Shown in pieces: positions 1 to 8,589 of a stretch of DNA of 22,673 bases. The first letter of the stretch is position 1; each line of letters starts with the position of its first letter. The stretch lies in NCBI GenBank assembly GCA_934133115.1, contig CAKPAV010000002.1, forward strand, positions 1 to 22,673, in the 5' to 3' direction. Under the pieces are notes generated by a model. The model did no database searches and was not told the DNA's origin. It saw only the letters and a program-made list of their open reading frames with translations. The translations under genes and the position numbers were made by a program. The stretch comes from an uncultured Bacilli bacterium. Lineage in GTDB: Bacteria; Bacillota_I; Bacilli_A; RFN20; CAG-826.

Positions 1-1
1 T

Positions 2-373
2 TCTAGTGATGTATATAAACATTTAGCAAAAGCTAAACACGTAGACGCTATTGTGATTGATGAAGTGCAATTTCTTGACGATGGCATTGTTGATGTATGT
101 GATGATTTAGCTAATAAAGGGATCCGTGTTATTGTAGGCGGATTAGACACTGACTTTAAAGGAGATCCTTTTAAAAATGTTGCTAATTTACTTGCAAAAG
201 CTGAATATATTACTAAATTAACCGCAATTTGCGTTAAGTGTGGTGCACCTGCAACAAAAACGCAAAGAATTGTTAATGGTGAACCAGCCAAAAAAGATGA
301 TCCTATTATTATTGTCGGCGCTAGCGAATGCTATGAGCCTAGATGTAGACACTGCCATGAACTAAAAGAATAG
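2..373 (+). CDS. tdk: Thymidine kinase, C-terminal part (5' end outside window)
   Basis: Thymidine kinase phosphorylates thymidine to dTMP in the cytoplasmic salvage pathway. The reading frame is open from base 2, so the gene starts upstream of the window; only about the last 123 codons are present and the P-loop is missing. Visible landmarks are the Walker B-like DEVQFL stretch (around base 60), the [12 protein letters not shown] segment typical of the lasso/substrate region of type II kinases, and two Cys pairs of the structural zinc site (CVKC near base 235 and CRHC near base 345). It ends with TAG at 371-373, inside a terminator hairpin shared with the convergent hydrolase gene. Family assignment is secure from these motifs. 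Confidence 0.95.
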   Translation, partial: SSDVYKHLAKAKHVDAIVIDEVQFLDDGIVDVCDDLANKGIRVIVGGLDTDFKGDPFKNVANLLAKAEYITKLTAICVKCGAPATKTQRIVNGEPAKKDDPIIIVGASECYEPRCRHCHELKE

Positions 374-407
374 TTGAGTCCAAAAAAGGATTCAACTATT
401 TCTTTTT
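371..407. terminator. Bidirectional terminator between tdk and the GH18 gene
   Basis: Eleven-bp inverted repeat: 371-381 (TAGTTGAGTCC) pairs with 388-398 (GGATTCAACTA) with one G-U pair, around an A6 loop. On the plus strand it is followed by TTTCTTTTT; on the minus strand by TTCTTTTAG. The stop codons of both convergent genes are the outer ends of the stem (TAG 371-373 on plus, TAG 398-396 on minus). Confidence 0.85.
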
Positions 408-1679
408 AACTATATATAAATTTGTAATAATCTCAAATATTGGTGCGTAATATTTATTTAAACTCCAAACACTTATGCCACCTAAATCATATTGTTCAAC
501 TAGTTTTGCTTCTGCTTGAATACTTCTTGCATCAGTAAAATAGACAATATGTTTTACACCATCGCTCGTATAGGTAAAGTATGGACTTTGTTGATATTCA
601 TCATATTGGATTATTGCATGATATTTTTTAGCTAGTTCTGGCATTGAACGATTATCTACGGATTTAGCTTTTGATTTTCCTTGTTCATAAGGAAGAGTAA
701 AATCATAACCATAGTTTGGATATCCTAATAAAATCTTACTTTTATCAATTACGCGTGTGGCATACTCCACAACCTTTTTTACTTCAGGAAGTGGCGCAAC
801 CGCCATTGGTGGTCCATAGGTATATCCCCATTCATAAGCCATTAAAATAACATAATCAGCAAGTTTACCAATTTTTTGATAATCATGTGCTTCATATAAA
901 ATTCCTTTTTGAATTGAAGAATATTTAGGTGCTAAAGCAACAAGAAGCGAAAAATCTCCTGCTTGTTTTATTGATTCACGTAATTTAGAAATAAAATCAA
1001 TAAAACCAGCCATGTTTCTAGGATAAATATACTCAAAATCAACAATAACTCCAGAATATCTTGTATCACGAACTTTAACTGTTAAATCTTCAATAAGATT
1101 TTTTTGCATATCTTCATCTTTAAAAAGTTTATCAGCATAATCGGAAGAAAATGAACCTTTTTCATTTTGATTAGTAATTGTCAAAAGTGGCATTGTCTCA
1201 TAGTATTTTGATAATTCGACTAAACGTTTATCATTTAAATCAATCAAATGACCATTTTCATCATAACGATAAGCAAATATTGATAAATATGTTAAATCCG
1301 TTAATGCATTTGCAACTTCTTCACTGCTACTAGTAGAATAAGCAAAACCATTTAAAGTAATGTTTTTTCTTGCTTCTTCATTAGGTTCAACATTTATTCT
1401 TTGACCAACATAAAGACGATAAGGTGGTTGTAATGTTGGGTTAAGATCTAATATTTCTAATAAAGGCATATTATTCTCTCTAGCTATTTTTGATAATGTA
1501 TCACCTGGTTTTACAATATAAACACTATTAAAATCTGTTTCAATAATTAATGCTTGACCAACAACTAAACTATTAACATTTTTAATATCATTAATTTCAA
1601 TCAATTCATCTAAATCGACATTAAATTTTCTTGCAATACTTGTTAGCGTGTCACCTGGTTTAGTAACATAAATCTGCAT
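396..1679 (-). CDS. LysM-LysM-GH18 peptidoglycan hydrolase, SleL/YaaH-like
   Basis: 427-residue protein predicted to bind peptidoglycan and cleave its glycan strand. Two LysM repeats, each opening with a YxxKPGDTL motif, lie at about residues 3-47 and 54-98. A GH18 barrel fills about 107-420: VDFEY (catalytic Glu at 216), MAYEWGYTYGPPMAVAP (about 280-296), a YPNYGYDF strand and the terminal GISVWSL strand. This layout matches the spore-cortex N-acetylglucosaminidase SleL/YaaH group, which also lacks a classical signal peptide, as this protein does. The start was set at ATG 1679, because GGGTGAT just upstream is a good ribosome site; a GTG at 1688 overlaps that site and is unlikely to be used. 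It lies downstream of the glycan operon terminator, so it probably has its own promoter. Whether this organism sporulates is unknown; a growth-phase wall enzyme is the alternative. Confidence 0.85.
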   Translation of the reverse strand: MQIYVTKPGDTLTSIARKFNVDLDELIEINDIKNVNSLVVGQALIIETDFNSVYIVKPGDTLSKIARENNMPLLEILDLNPTLQPPYRLYVGQRINVEPNEEARKNITLNGFAYSTSSSEEVANALTDLTYLSIFAYRYDENGHLIDLNDKRLVELSKYYETMPLLTITNQNEKGSFSSDYADKLFKDEDMQKNLIEDLTVKVRDTRYSGVIVDFEYIYPRNMAGFIDFISKLRESIKQAGDFSLLVALAPKYSSIQKGILYEAHDYQKIGKLADYVILMAYEWGYTYGPPMAVAPLPEVKKVVEYATRVIDKSKILLGYPNYGYDFTLPYEQGKSKAKSVDNRSMPELAKKYHAIIQYDEYQQSPYFTYTSDGVKHIVYFTDARSIQAEAKLVEQYDLGGISVWSLNKYYAPIFEIITNLYIVKKK

Positions 1680-1785
1680 AATTATCACCCATAATTAAAC
1701 TATGCATTTGCCTATTTTTTTGTGCATGTTTTATGTTTCTTTTATAAATTAATTAAAAACAACTATTCTTATTTATTTTGATATT

Positions 1786-1825
1786 AAAAAATAAAACGAA
1801 CTCTACTAATTATAGTAAAAGTTCG
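1786..1825 (-). terminator. Rho-independent terminator of the glycan operon
   Basis: On the minus strand, CGAACTTTTACTA (1825-1813) pairs with TAGTAGAGTTCG (1808-1797) with one bulge and a 4-nt loop, followed by TTTTATTTTTT (1796-1786). It sits about 30 bp after the stop of the esterase gene and separates the operon from the GH18 gene. Confidence 0.8.
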
Positions 1826-1856
1826 CATTATTTAATATTTAATTTTATCTTTCTTT

Positions 1857-2810
1857 TTAATGCAACACATCAAAAGATAACATAGCATTAGCAAATAATT
1901 TTCCTAATTCTACCATTGCTAATGAATCATAATGACAATAATCAATACTATTAGTGGGTTCTTTATCATATGAGAGATTATTTTGAATTGTATCGATATA
2001 GTAATTATTTTGCGCATCCAAAAGAGCATTTTCTTTCTTTCCATTATTAATTATCGAATAATTAGCCCAATAAGGAGAAATGCCCCCTGAAATAAATTTA
2101 ATTTTATTATCTCCTTCTTCCATATAATAATTAAATTCTTTTCTTAAATCATTTATAAAATTCAATTCATTATTTTTATATTGATTTGCATAGTAACCAC
2201 CATCCGATTCTCCTTGCATCCAACAAATTCCTTTAATAAATGGATAATAGTTTTGATCTTCTAATTCTTTTAGACATTGATGTATATACTCTACCATACC
2301 ACTATAAAGTACACCTACAGGCATAGTTTCTGTTGCACTACTAGGTGATAACCAATCGCGTTGAAGAGTGGTCCCACCACTAGCATATTTAATAATAAAT
2401 AAATCTCGTTCAAAATTTTTAGTTTCAAAAATTTCATTCATACCAACTTCTGGCCCAAATCTTTCAAAATCATATCCCATTCCCAAACGAATTGATGAAA
2501 AAGTTTTTGATTCATTAAGATGAGCATTATCCATAGCATTACAACGAAATTTAATCTTAGTTTTTGAACTATGTGCTTCAAAATACTTATCAAATAAAGC
2601 TTGGTTTTTTTCCATAAGCATACGATTCCAAGTATTTCCTTCAGCATTAGATTGACCACACAAAATAATTACATTAGCCTCTTTCATGACTGGTTCAATG
2701 CTCGTTGTTGGATTTTCATTTGATTTTGAGGCTGAGGTATTAGAACATCCACATATCATAAACATTATTAAGCTTAATGGAAATAATGTATTTTTTCTTG
2801 TTATTTTCAT
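1857..2810 (-). CDS. Secreted carbohydrate acetyl-esterase-like lipoprotein (SASA/SGNH fold)
   Basis: 317-residue exported lipoprotein. The N-terminus is a positively charged stretch, a hydrophobic core and a lipobox ending at Cys22 (ICGC), followed by a Ser/Asn/Thr-rich linker. The rest is a SASA-type esterase, the family of sialate O-acetylesterases and CE6 acetylxylan esterases: GQSNAEG with the putative nucleophile Ser54, FGPEVGM at about 118-124, WMQGESD at 197-203, and a C-terminal DYCH with Asp290 and His293 as the likely charge relay. Given the GH43 and GH36 partners it probably removes acetyl groups from a plant polysaccharide outside the cell; sialic acid is less likely because no sialidase or nan gene is near. 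It is the last gene of the operon, 12 bp after the GH43 gene, with an AAAGGAG site before the ATG. The substrate is inferred, not shown. Confidence 0.75.
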   Translation of the reverse strand: MKITRKNTLFPLSLIMFMICGCSNTSASKSNENPTTSIEPVMKEANVIILCGQSNAEGNTWNRMLMEKNQALFDKYFEAHSSKTKIKFRCNAMDNAHLNESKTFSSIRLGMGYDFERFGPEVGMNEIFETKNFERDLFIIKYASGGTTLQRDWLSPSSATETMPVGVLYSGMVEYIHQCLKELEDQNYYPFIKGICWMQGESDGGYYANQYKNNELNFINDLRKEFNYYMEEGDNKIKFISGGISPYWANYSIINNGKKENALLDAQNNYYIDTIQNNLSYDKEPTNSIDYCHYDSLAMVELGKLFANAMLSFDVLH

Positions 2811-2822
2811 TGTTTTTCTCCT

Positions 2823-3665
2823 TTAATTTTGGCTATTTTCCATTTTGGAATGATAAGGATAAAGTACTAATCGCTCATTCCCATCAAAAGTATTTGGTGC
2901 ATGAAATGTAATAATCTTTTGACCATCTTTTTCAAACACCATTGCATGTCCACCATCATCACTATAAATCGGTTGGTCTTCTTGAATCCATGGCCCTTTA
3001 ATAGACTTACTTCGACACACCCCGATAGCGTAACCAGTTTTTGAATAACTCGACCAAATCATTTCTAAACAATCTTTTTGTTTGATAATAAATGGCCCAT
3101 CTGTCACATAATTATTTTTACCCTGAAAAGCTATTGGCCATTTAGCATCTTTTGCGGAAAACAACACTTTTGGTTCACCTACTGAATGTGTTAAATCATC
3201 AGATAATTGCATTAGACAAATTGTACCATTGCCGATTTGTAACCATTCATGGCAAAAAATTAAATAAGGAATTCCATCCTCTATCCAAAGCGTGCCATCT
3301 AAACATTCCCAATTTTGTGGCGTGATTGCGTGATTAGATAAACAAACAAAATTACCATCAGGATTATCAGAAATAAAAATTTGTGTTCCGCGGCAGCAAT
3401 TATCCGATTTGCAAGAAGCAAACAAATAATACTTATTTTTATATTTGTGCATTTCTGGTGCCCAAAAATCTTTATTACCCCAAAAATGAGAATTTCCTTT
3501 AAATATAGTAATTGGTTCTGAAAATTCTTCTAAATTTTTTGATTTATACACAACAAATGATGGATATAAATCTTCTTTTTTTTGATAAGATGAATATAAA
3601 TAATAAATTCCATCTTCAAAATAAATATACGGATCCCGAATATAAAGATTTTCTTTTTTTATCAT
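2823..3665 (-). CDS. Cytoplasmic GH43-type five-bladed propeller glycosidase
   Basis: 280-residue protein with no signal peptide, so it should act on imported oligosaccharides. GH43 enzymes are mostly alpha-L-arabinofuranosidases, arabinanases and beta-xylosidases. Propeller features include RDPYIYFEDGIYYLYSS at the N-terminus (Asp11 as likely general base), FWAPEMHKYKNKYYLF, LDGTLW with Asp123 as the likely pKa-modulating Asp, and blade 4 beginning VTDGPFII. At that last position classical GH43 enzymes carry the acid Glu (EGP/EAP); here it is Asp199. The nearby FCHEW (Glu140) is another candidate acid. It lies 15 bp after the GH36 gene and 12 bp before the esterase. At 280 residues it has no accessory beta-sandwich domain. 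Specificity (arabinose, xylose or galactose) cannot be decided. Confidence 0.8.
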   Translation of the reverse strand: MIKKENLYIRDPYIYFEDGIYYLYSSYQKKEDLYPSFVVYKSKNLEEFSEPITIFKGNSHFWGNKDFWAPEMHKYKNKYYLFASCKSDNCCRGTQIFISDNPDGNFVCLSNHAITPQNWECLDGTLWIEDGIPYLIFCHEWLQIGNGTICLMQLSDDLTHSVGEPKVLFSAKDAKWPIAFQGKNNYVTDGPFIIKQKDCLEMIWSSYSKTGYAIGVCRSKSIKGPWIQEDQPIYSDDGGHAMVFEKDGQKIITFHAPNTFDGNERLVLYPYHSKMENSQN

Positions 3666-3680
3666 AAATTCACCCTCTAC

Positions 3681-5876
3681 TCAGTCATTAACCTTATCAA
3701 ATGTTATAATAATAGTTTCAAACTCTTCTAACCATTTAATGAGATTGATACCAATTAAACGAATTTGTTTGCCGGAATATATTTTCTTATCCCATGAATT
3801 TTGATATAAAGAATCATCATCTAGACCATCAAATTTTAAAAATCTAGACAAATTACTTTCTCGTCTTTTATTAAAGAAAATAGCAATAGCTTTTTCTTTG
3901 TTTTTTGCCACACATATCATCGACATATGATTACTTTCATAAGGAGATTCCATACGATATAAATCACCATTTTGAATACAATCTAAATGATATTTTTTGT
4001 AAATTGTTGCAGCTTCATTAATTTGTTTGATATCTTCTTTAGTTAAATTAAGCGGGTTCATTTCATAACCATATGTTCCAAAAAGTGCAATTGCGCATTT
4101 AGCAGAATATGGTAATAATGCTCCTGTAAAAGCATGTGAACCAATACAAGATAATGGATAAGCATATGTAGAAGCATAATTAATAAATACTCTTTCTACC
4201 GCATCATTAGAATCACTTGCTTGAATTTGAGGGCAATAATAAAGCATTCCCATGTCAAAACGTCCACCACCGGAAGCACAATGTTCAAATAAAATATTTG
4301 GATAACGATTCACCAGCATTTCATAAAGATGGTATGACCCTTCCATAAAACGATGGTATACTTCTCCTTGATGTTTTACATTTAAAGTTGGTGAATAAAC
4401 TTCGCTTAAGCAACGATTAAAATCAATTTTCACGTAATCAATTTTATAGTTATCAAGCAAATTACAAATTTGTGCAAAAACATTTTCTATTGCTTCTTTA
4501 TTTGTCATATCAAGTACAAGTTGATGTCTTCCTAAAGAAATATTTATTCCCGGTAATCCTAAAGCATATTCCGGATGTTCTTGATAAAGTTTTGAGTTAA
4601 ACGAAATCATTTCTGGTTCTAACCAAATTCCAAATTTAATATTATTGCGATGGCAAGTTTCAATAATTTTATTTAAATCAATTTTTTTAGTATTGACCCA
4701 CCAATCACCTAAAGATGTTGTGTCATCATTTCTTTCCCCAAACCAACCATCATCTAATACAAACACTTCAGTATTTAATATTTTAGAATGTTCAATGAAG
4801 TCGCAAACTTTTTTGGTGTCAAAATCAAATGTCGTTCCTTCCCATGAATTAAATAATATACCTCTTTCAATAAATGTATAAGGCGAACGATTAATATGAT
4901 TACGTACAAAATCATGTAAAGTTCTAGATAATTTTCCGCGTCCATTAGAAGAATAAGAGATAATAACTTCTGGCAAAAATAATTTTTCATTTTCATCTAA
5001 ACAATAAGAAAAATCTTCATCATTTATCCCTAATAAAATACGAGTAGAATTCCATTTATTAACATCAATTTCAAAAACAAAATTACTAGAATACATTAAA
5101 GAAATTGCAAATGCTTCTCCCGTATTTTCATTTGTATCAGGTCTTTCTAAGAAAAACACCGGATTCTCGTTATGTGAAGTGAATCCATAGTTTGATTGAA
5201 TTCGTTCTTTCCCATCATGTATTTTTCTTCGACAAATATTCTTTTCTTTGCACCAATCGCCATAAAAATGCGTTAATGTATAATTATCATCGGGCAAATC
5301 AAGTGTCATAGAGTAAGCTCTTATAACATTAACTGAATTTTTCCCTTTGTTTTCAATATAGGCACTTCTAGTAATGACATCTAAATTTTCAAAAATTGTA
5401 TAAAATACATGAACATAAGCTTCACTTAATTCATCTTTTAAAACAATTTCTAATGTCATGCATTCTCCTTCTTTTCCAAACGAAGAAGGAAGTGTTGCAA
5501 TACCATGTTTACCATTAATAATTTGGTGCGACTGATAAATAAATTTTGTATAATTTGTATTTATATTAGGTTTATTGATAACAATTTGCGCGCCTCTTTT
5601 ATCAAATCCCCCATGAACAGGAAGTTCCATCATTGAAAAATCTTCATAATAATTGAAATTTGTCCAAGGAACCATTTTTTCTAAGTTGGTTTTTTTATCT
5701 AAATATTGCCAACCCCATTCCCCTCTTGAAGTAATATTTTTTAAATCTAAATTTTCTATGTATGCACCAAAGTAAAAGTGTTGTAAATAATTAAAGTCAT
5801 TTACTCCTAAATAGTAAGAAATTCTCTTGTTAGATAAATGAAAGTATTTTTCTTTCTCATTATAATAAATCAACAT
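3681..5876 (-). CDS. Alpha-galactosidase, GH36 (cytoplasmic)
   Basis: 731-residue retaining alpha-galactosidase that removes terminal alpha-galactose from imported oligosaccharides such as raffinose-type or galactosyl side chains. The order is an N-terminal beta-supersandwich (about 1-330), then a TIM barrel with FNSWEG (343-348), LDDGWFG (374-380), GIWLEPEM (416-423), the nucleophile Asp485 in YVKIDFNR, and CASGGGRFDMGML (533-545), followed by the acid/base Asp555 in ASDSNDAVER, then a C-terminal sandwich. The 70-residue spacing between the two catalytic Asp equals, as I recall, that of the Geobacillus AgaN pair. KIDFNR replaces the commoner KWDMNR. There is no signal peptide and the length is normal for bacterial GH36. 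Its ATG lies 17 bp inside the end of the ATPase gene, with GAGGAAG as ribosome site, which suggests translational coupling. It stops with TGA. Confidence 0.93.
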   Translation of the reverse strand: MLIYYNEKEKYFHLSNKRISYYLGVNDFNYLQHFYFGAYIENLDLKNITSRGEWGWQYLDKKTNLEKMVPWTNFNYYEDFSMMELPVHGGFDKRGAQIVINKPNINTNYTKFIYQSHQIINGKHGIATLPSSFGKEGECMTLEIVLKDELSEAYVHVFYTIFENLDVITRSAYIENKGKNSVNVIRAYSMTLDLPDDNYTLTHFYGDWCKEKNICRRKIHDGKERIQSNYGFTSHNENPVFFLERPDTNENTGEAFAISLMYSSNFVFEIDVNKWNSTRILLGINDEDFSYCLDENEKLFLPEVIISYSSNGRGKLSRTLHDFVRNHINRSPYTFIERGILFNSWEGTTFDFDTKKVCDFIEHSKILNTEVFVLDDGWFGERNDDTTSLGDWWVNTKKIDLNKIIETCHRNNIKFGIWLEPEMISFNSKLYQEHPEYALGLPGINISLGRHQLVLDMTNKEAIENVFAQICNLLDNYKIDYVKIDFNRCLSEVYSPTLNVKHQGEVYHRFMEGSYHLYEMLVNRYPNILFEHCASGGGRFDMGMLYYCPQIQASDSNDAVERVFINYASTYAYPLSCIGSHAFTGALLPYSAKCAIALFGTYGYEMNPLNLTKEDIKQINEAATIYKKYHLDCIQNGDLYRMESPYESNHMSMICVAKNKEKAIAIFFNKRRESNLSRFLKFDGLDDDSLYQNSWDKKIYSGKQIRLIGINLIKWLEEFETIIITFDKVND

Positions 5877-7710
5877 AATTCACTTCCTCAATTCTTGTAA
5901 TTTTTTGACCACTAATATCATCAAATAAATGAAGTTTCTCCATATTAACTTTTAATAATATTTTTGCTCCTGAACGAATCATATAATTATTAGGTACTTT
6001 AGCAATTAAATCGGAATTATCCATATCTGAATGTACATAATAATCACTTCCAATGAGTTCAACAATTGTTGTGTTTGTTTGAATACAAGAAGATTCATTT
6101 TCTCGTACAAGCGCTAAATCTTCAGGGCGAATTCCCACTTTTACATGATGCGGTTCCTTTAAATATTTTTCATAAGCGCAAATAATTTCTTGAATTTTCG
6201 CTCTTTTTTCTTCCATAGTCGTAGGCGTTTTGTCTGTTACTTTAACCAAATTATCTTTATTTTGAGTGAATTCTTTAAAAGATTTAATCTTTTGTAGTTC
6301 TAAATCAATTACGCTATCTTCTTTATCACTTAATATTTCAATAATTCTTTTAAGCACCTTTATCATTTTGATTTTAGCAAAATTACCTTTATTTGTTATA
6401 TTATTTAATACATCAAGTTCATCTTGAATTTTTAAAGAAATATCTTCTAACAACAAATTATTGTTTAATGAAAGTAATTCTTTTTTAATGCTTTGTAATT
6501 CATTAAGTTCTTTATTTTTTATTCTTAAAAGAATATCTTCTGCTTGTTCTTGAACTTTTTTACTTATAGGATGATGAATTCTTGCTAATAAACTCTTCCA
6601 ATGTTTTATTTTTTGTTGATAAAACTCTTGGTGTTGGTCTTCAATTCTTTTTGAATATTCAAGTTTTGTACCATCATTTAAAGTAATTATTCCTTTATTA
6701 TAAACACCGCTTAAAATATTCATAGCTGGCGCGCCAATAAATGTTGCAACAAATAAATTTTCAGGATTCATATAGATTTCTCTAGGAGAACCAATTTGTT
6801 GAATCCATCCTTTATTCATGACAACAATTTTCGTTGCCATAGTCATAGCTTCTGTTTGATCATGAGTAACATAAATTGTGGTTGCACCTACATTCTTGTG
6901 AATTCGTACAATTTCACTTCGCATTGATACTCTTAATTTAGCATCCAAATTACTTAATGGTTCATCCATTAAAAAGAGTTTAGAATTTCTTACTAATGCT
7001 CTTCCTAAAGCAACACGTTGCATTTGCCCACCAGATAGTTCCTTAGGTTTACGATCTAAATAAGCACCTAAATCCAAGAAATTTGCGGCATTAAATACTT
7101 TTTCTTTAATTTCACTTTCTAAATACTTACGTAAGATATATACCGGTTCTGGATTATTTTCTAATTTGGTAATTTCTTTTTGTAATTTTTCTTTTTCTTT
7201 TAAATTTGCTCCATCTATTAAAGCAAGTTTGTTTTTCAACTCTTCAATTTTTTCATAATTAATTGCAAGAATCGGTTGTTTGGTTTTCTTATCTAATTTA
7301 GGTAATTTTTCTTTTTTTACTCTTAATCCATAACTCATGTTTTCATAAACCGTCATATGCGGATATAGGGCATATGATTGGAAAACCATTGCAATCCCAC
7401 GATCTTTACTTGGTAAATAATTAGCAAGTTGTTTATCAATATAAAGATATCCACTAGAAATTTCTTCTAAACCGGCGATCATTCTTAAAGTTGTGGATTT
7501 TCCACATCCAGATGGTCCAACTAAAACTATAAAGTCATGAGGATTAATTTCAAGATTAAAATTAAACACTGCTTGAACTTTATTTGGATAAACCTTATTA
7601 ATTCCTTGCAACGATACAAAACTTTTAATACTTTCATTTCGAAGCATTTTGTGATTATCTTTATATTGTTTTCTTGCTTCTTTTATCGTAATCTTTTTTT
7701 CATTTTTCAT
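5860..7710 (-). CDS. CUT1 sugar ABC transporter ATPase (MsmK/UgpC/MalK type) with large inserts
   Basis: 616-residue ATPase that should power the two permeases upstream. Visible motifs are Walker A GPSGCGKST (65-73), Q-loop MVFQSYALYPHM (about 109-119), signature LSGGQ (225-229), Walker B LFLMDEP (245-251), the D-loop in SNLDAKL, H-loop His283, and the regulatory TOBE region with GIRPED (526-531). Usual MsmK/UgpC proteins have about 360-380 residues. The excess comes from a Lys/Glu-rich helical N-terminal extension of about 28 residues, an insert at about 131-205 between the Q-loop and signature, and a 150-170-residue insert at about 352-520 that splits the regulatory domain and is predicted coiled coil by its Lys/Glu/Leu pattern. 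Similarly long UgpC-like ATPases are, as I recall, found in mycoplasmas. All nucleotide-binding residues are intact. GTGAGGA precedes the ATG. Confidence 0.92.
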   Translation of the reverse strand: MKNEKKITIKEARKQYKDNHKMLRNESIKSFVSLQGINKVYPNKVQAVFNFNLEINPHDFIVLVGPSGCGKSTTLRMIAGLEEISSGYLYIDKQLANYLPSKDRGIAMVFQSYALYPHMTVYENMSYGLRVKKEKLPKLDKKTKQPILAINYEKIEELKNKLALIDGANLKEKEKLQKEITKLENNPEPVYILRKYLESEIKEKVFNAANFLDLGAYLDRKPKELSGGQMQRVALGRALVRNSKLFLMDEPLSNLDAKLRVSMRSEIVRIHKNVGATTIYVTHDQTEAMTMATKIVVMNKGWIQQIGSPREIYMNPENLFVATFIGAPAMNILSGVYNKGIITLNDGTKLEYSKRIEDQHQEFYQQKIKHWKSLLARIHHPISKKVQEQAEDILLRIKNKELNELQSIKKELLSLNNNLLLEDISLKIQDELDVLNNITNKGNFAKIKMIKVLKRIIEILSDKEDSVIDLELQKIKSFKEFTQNKDNLVKVTDKTPTTMEEKRAKIQEIICAYEKYLKEPHHVKVGIRPEDLALVRENESSCIQTNTTIVELIGSDYYVHSDMDNSDLIAKVPNNYMIRSGAKILLKVNMEKLHLFDDISGQKITRIEEVNYVDLL

Positions 7711-7722
7711 ACTTTTTCCTCA

Positions 7723-8589
7723 CTACCTTTTAATACCTGTCATTGATACACCTTCAACCAAGCGATCTTGAATAATGCAATAAAGAATAAAAATTGGAAT
7801 CATTGAAATTACTGAACAAGCTAGTTGAATACCAACTTTGGTGTAAGACTGATTTCCTTCGATAACTTTAGAAAGTCCAACTGCTAGAGTCCACATTTTT
7901 TTATCTGCTTTACCAATTACTAATTCTGCCCATTGCAAATCATTCCATGCTCCTAAAAAGCTAAATAATCCTTGCACTAAAAGCGCTGATTTTCCTAAAG
8001 GAAGAACAATAGTACGAAAAATACGGAAATTGCTTGCCCCATCCATCCGAGCATTTTCAATTAAGTCTTTAGGAATTCCTAAGAAAAACTGTCGTATTAA
8101 ATAAAGACCATAAACTCCACATAATCCAGGTAATATAAGTCCTAGCAATTTTTTATTTAGTCCCATTTGAATAATATTAGTAAATTGTGGAACTGTATTT
8201 ACAATTCCTGGAACCGTCATAGTAGCAATTAAAAAACCAAATAATACATTAGCGTATTTAAGATCCATAAATACAAATGCATATGCCGCTAAAGCAGCGA
8301 TAGCTAGATATAAGAAAGTTGTAGCTAATGCCACAATAAAACTATTAATTATCCAATTAAAAACAGGATATTCTTCACTTGAGAAAATAGAAATATAATT
8401 TTGAATTGTCCATGCTTTAAAATTAGTTGGAAAAAAGCTTCCAGGATAAAAACGTAGGTCATTAGCGTCTCTAAAAGAAGAGATTATCCCCCAAATTAAA
8501 GGGAAAAGTAAGATGAAACAAACAATGAACAAAACTAAAGAACTAAGATATTTTCCCAGATTCTTTGAACGCTTTAAATTGTTTTGCAT
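7723..8589 (-). CDS. CUT1 sugar ABC transporter permease (MalG/UgpE type)
   Basis: 288-residue inner-membrane permease with six hydrophobic helices. The first (about 13-38) is followed by a short extracytoplasmic segment. The cytoplasmic EAA loop, which docks on the ATPase, is seen at about 178-198 (ENARMDGASNFRIFRTIVLP). The C-terminus ends GVSMTGIKR, close to the usual GAVKG end of this family. Its ATG lies 47 bp upstream of the stop of the preceding permease gene. There is no later Met before the first helix, and a strong AGGGAGGAAA site precedes this ATG, so the overlap looks real and implies coupled translation. With the MalF-type partner, the binding lipoprotein and the long ATPase it forms one complete importer, probably for oligosaccharides. 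Confidence 0.93.
   Translation of the reverse strand: MQNNLKRSKNLGKYLSSLVLFIVCFILLFPLIWGIISSFRDANDLRFYPGSFFPTNFKAWTIQNYISIFSSEEYPVFNWIINSFIVALATTFLYLAIAALAAYAFVFMDLKYANVLFGFLIATMTVPGIVNTVPQFTNIIQMGLNKKLLGLILPGLCGVYGLYLIRQFFLGIPKDLIENARMDGASNFRIFRTIVLPLGKSALLVQGLFSFLGAWNDLQWAELVIGKADKKMWTLAVGLSKVIEGNQSYTKVGIQLACSVISMIPIFILYCIIQDRLVEGVSMTGIKR

Noticed and set aside
4645..4881. Plus-strand open frame inside the alpha-galactosidase gene.
   Set aside because: Antisense shadow of a gene with intact GH36 motifs; no ribosome site or family resemblance. The same holds for the other short antisense frames in the window.
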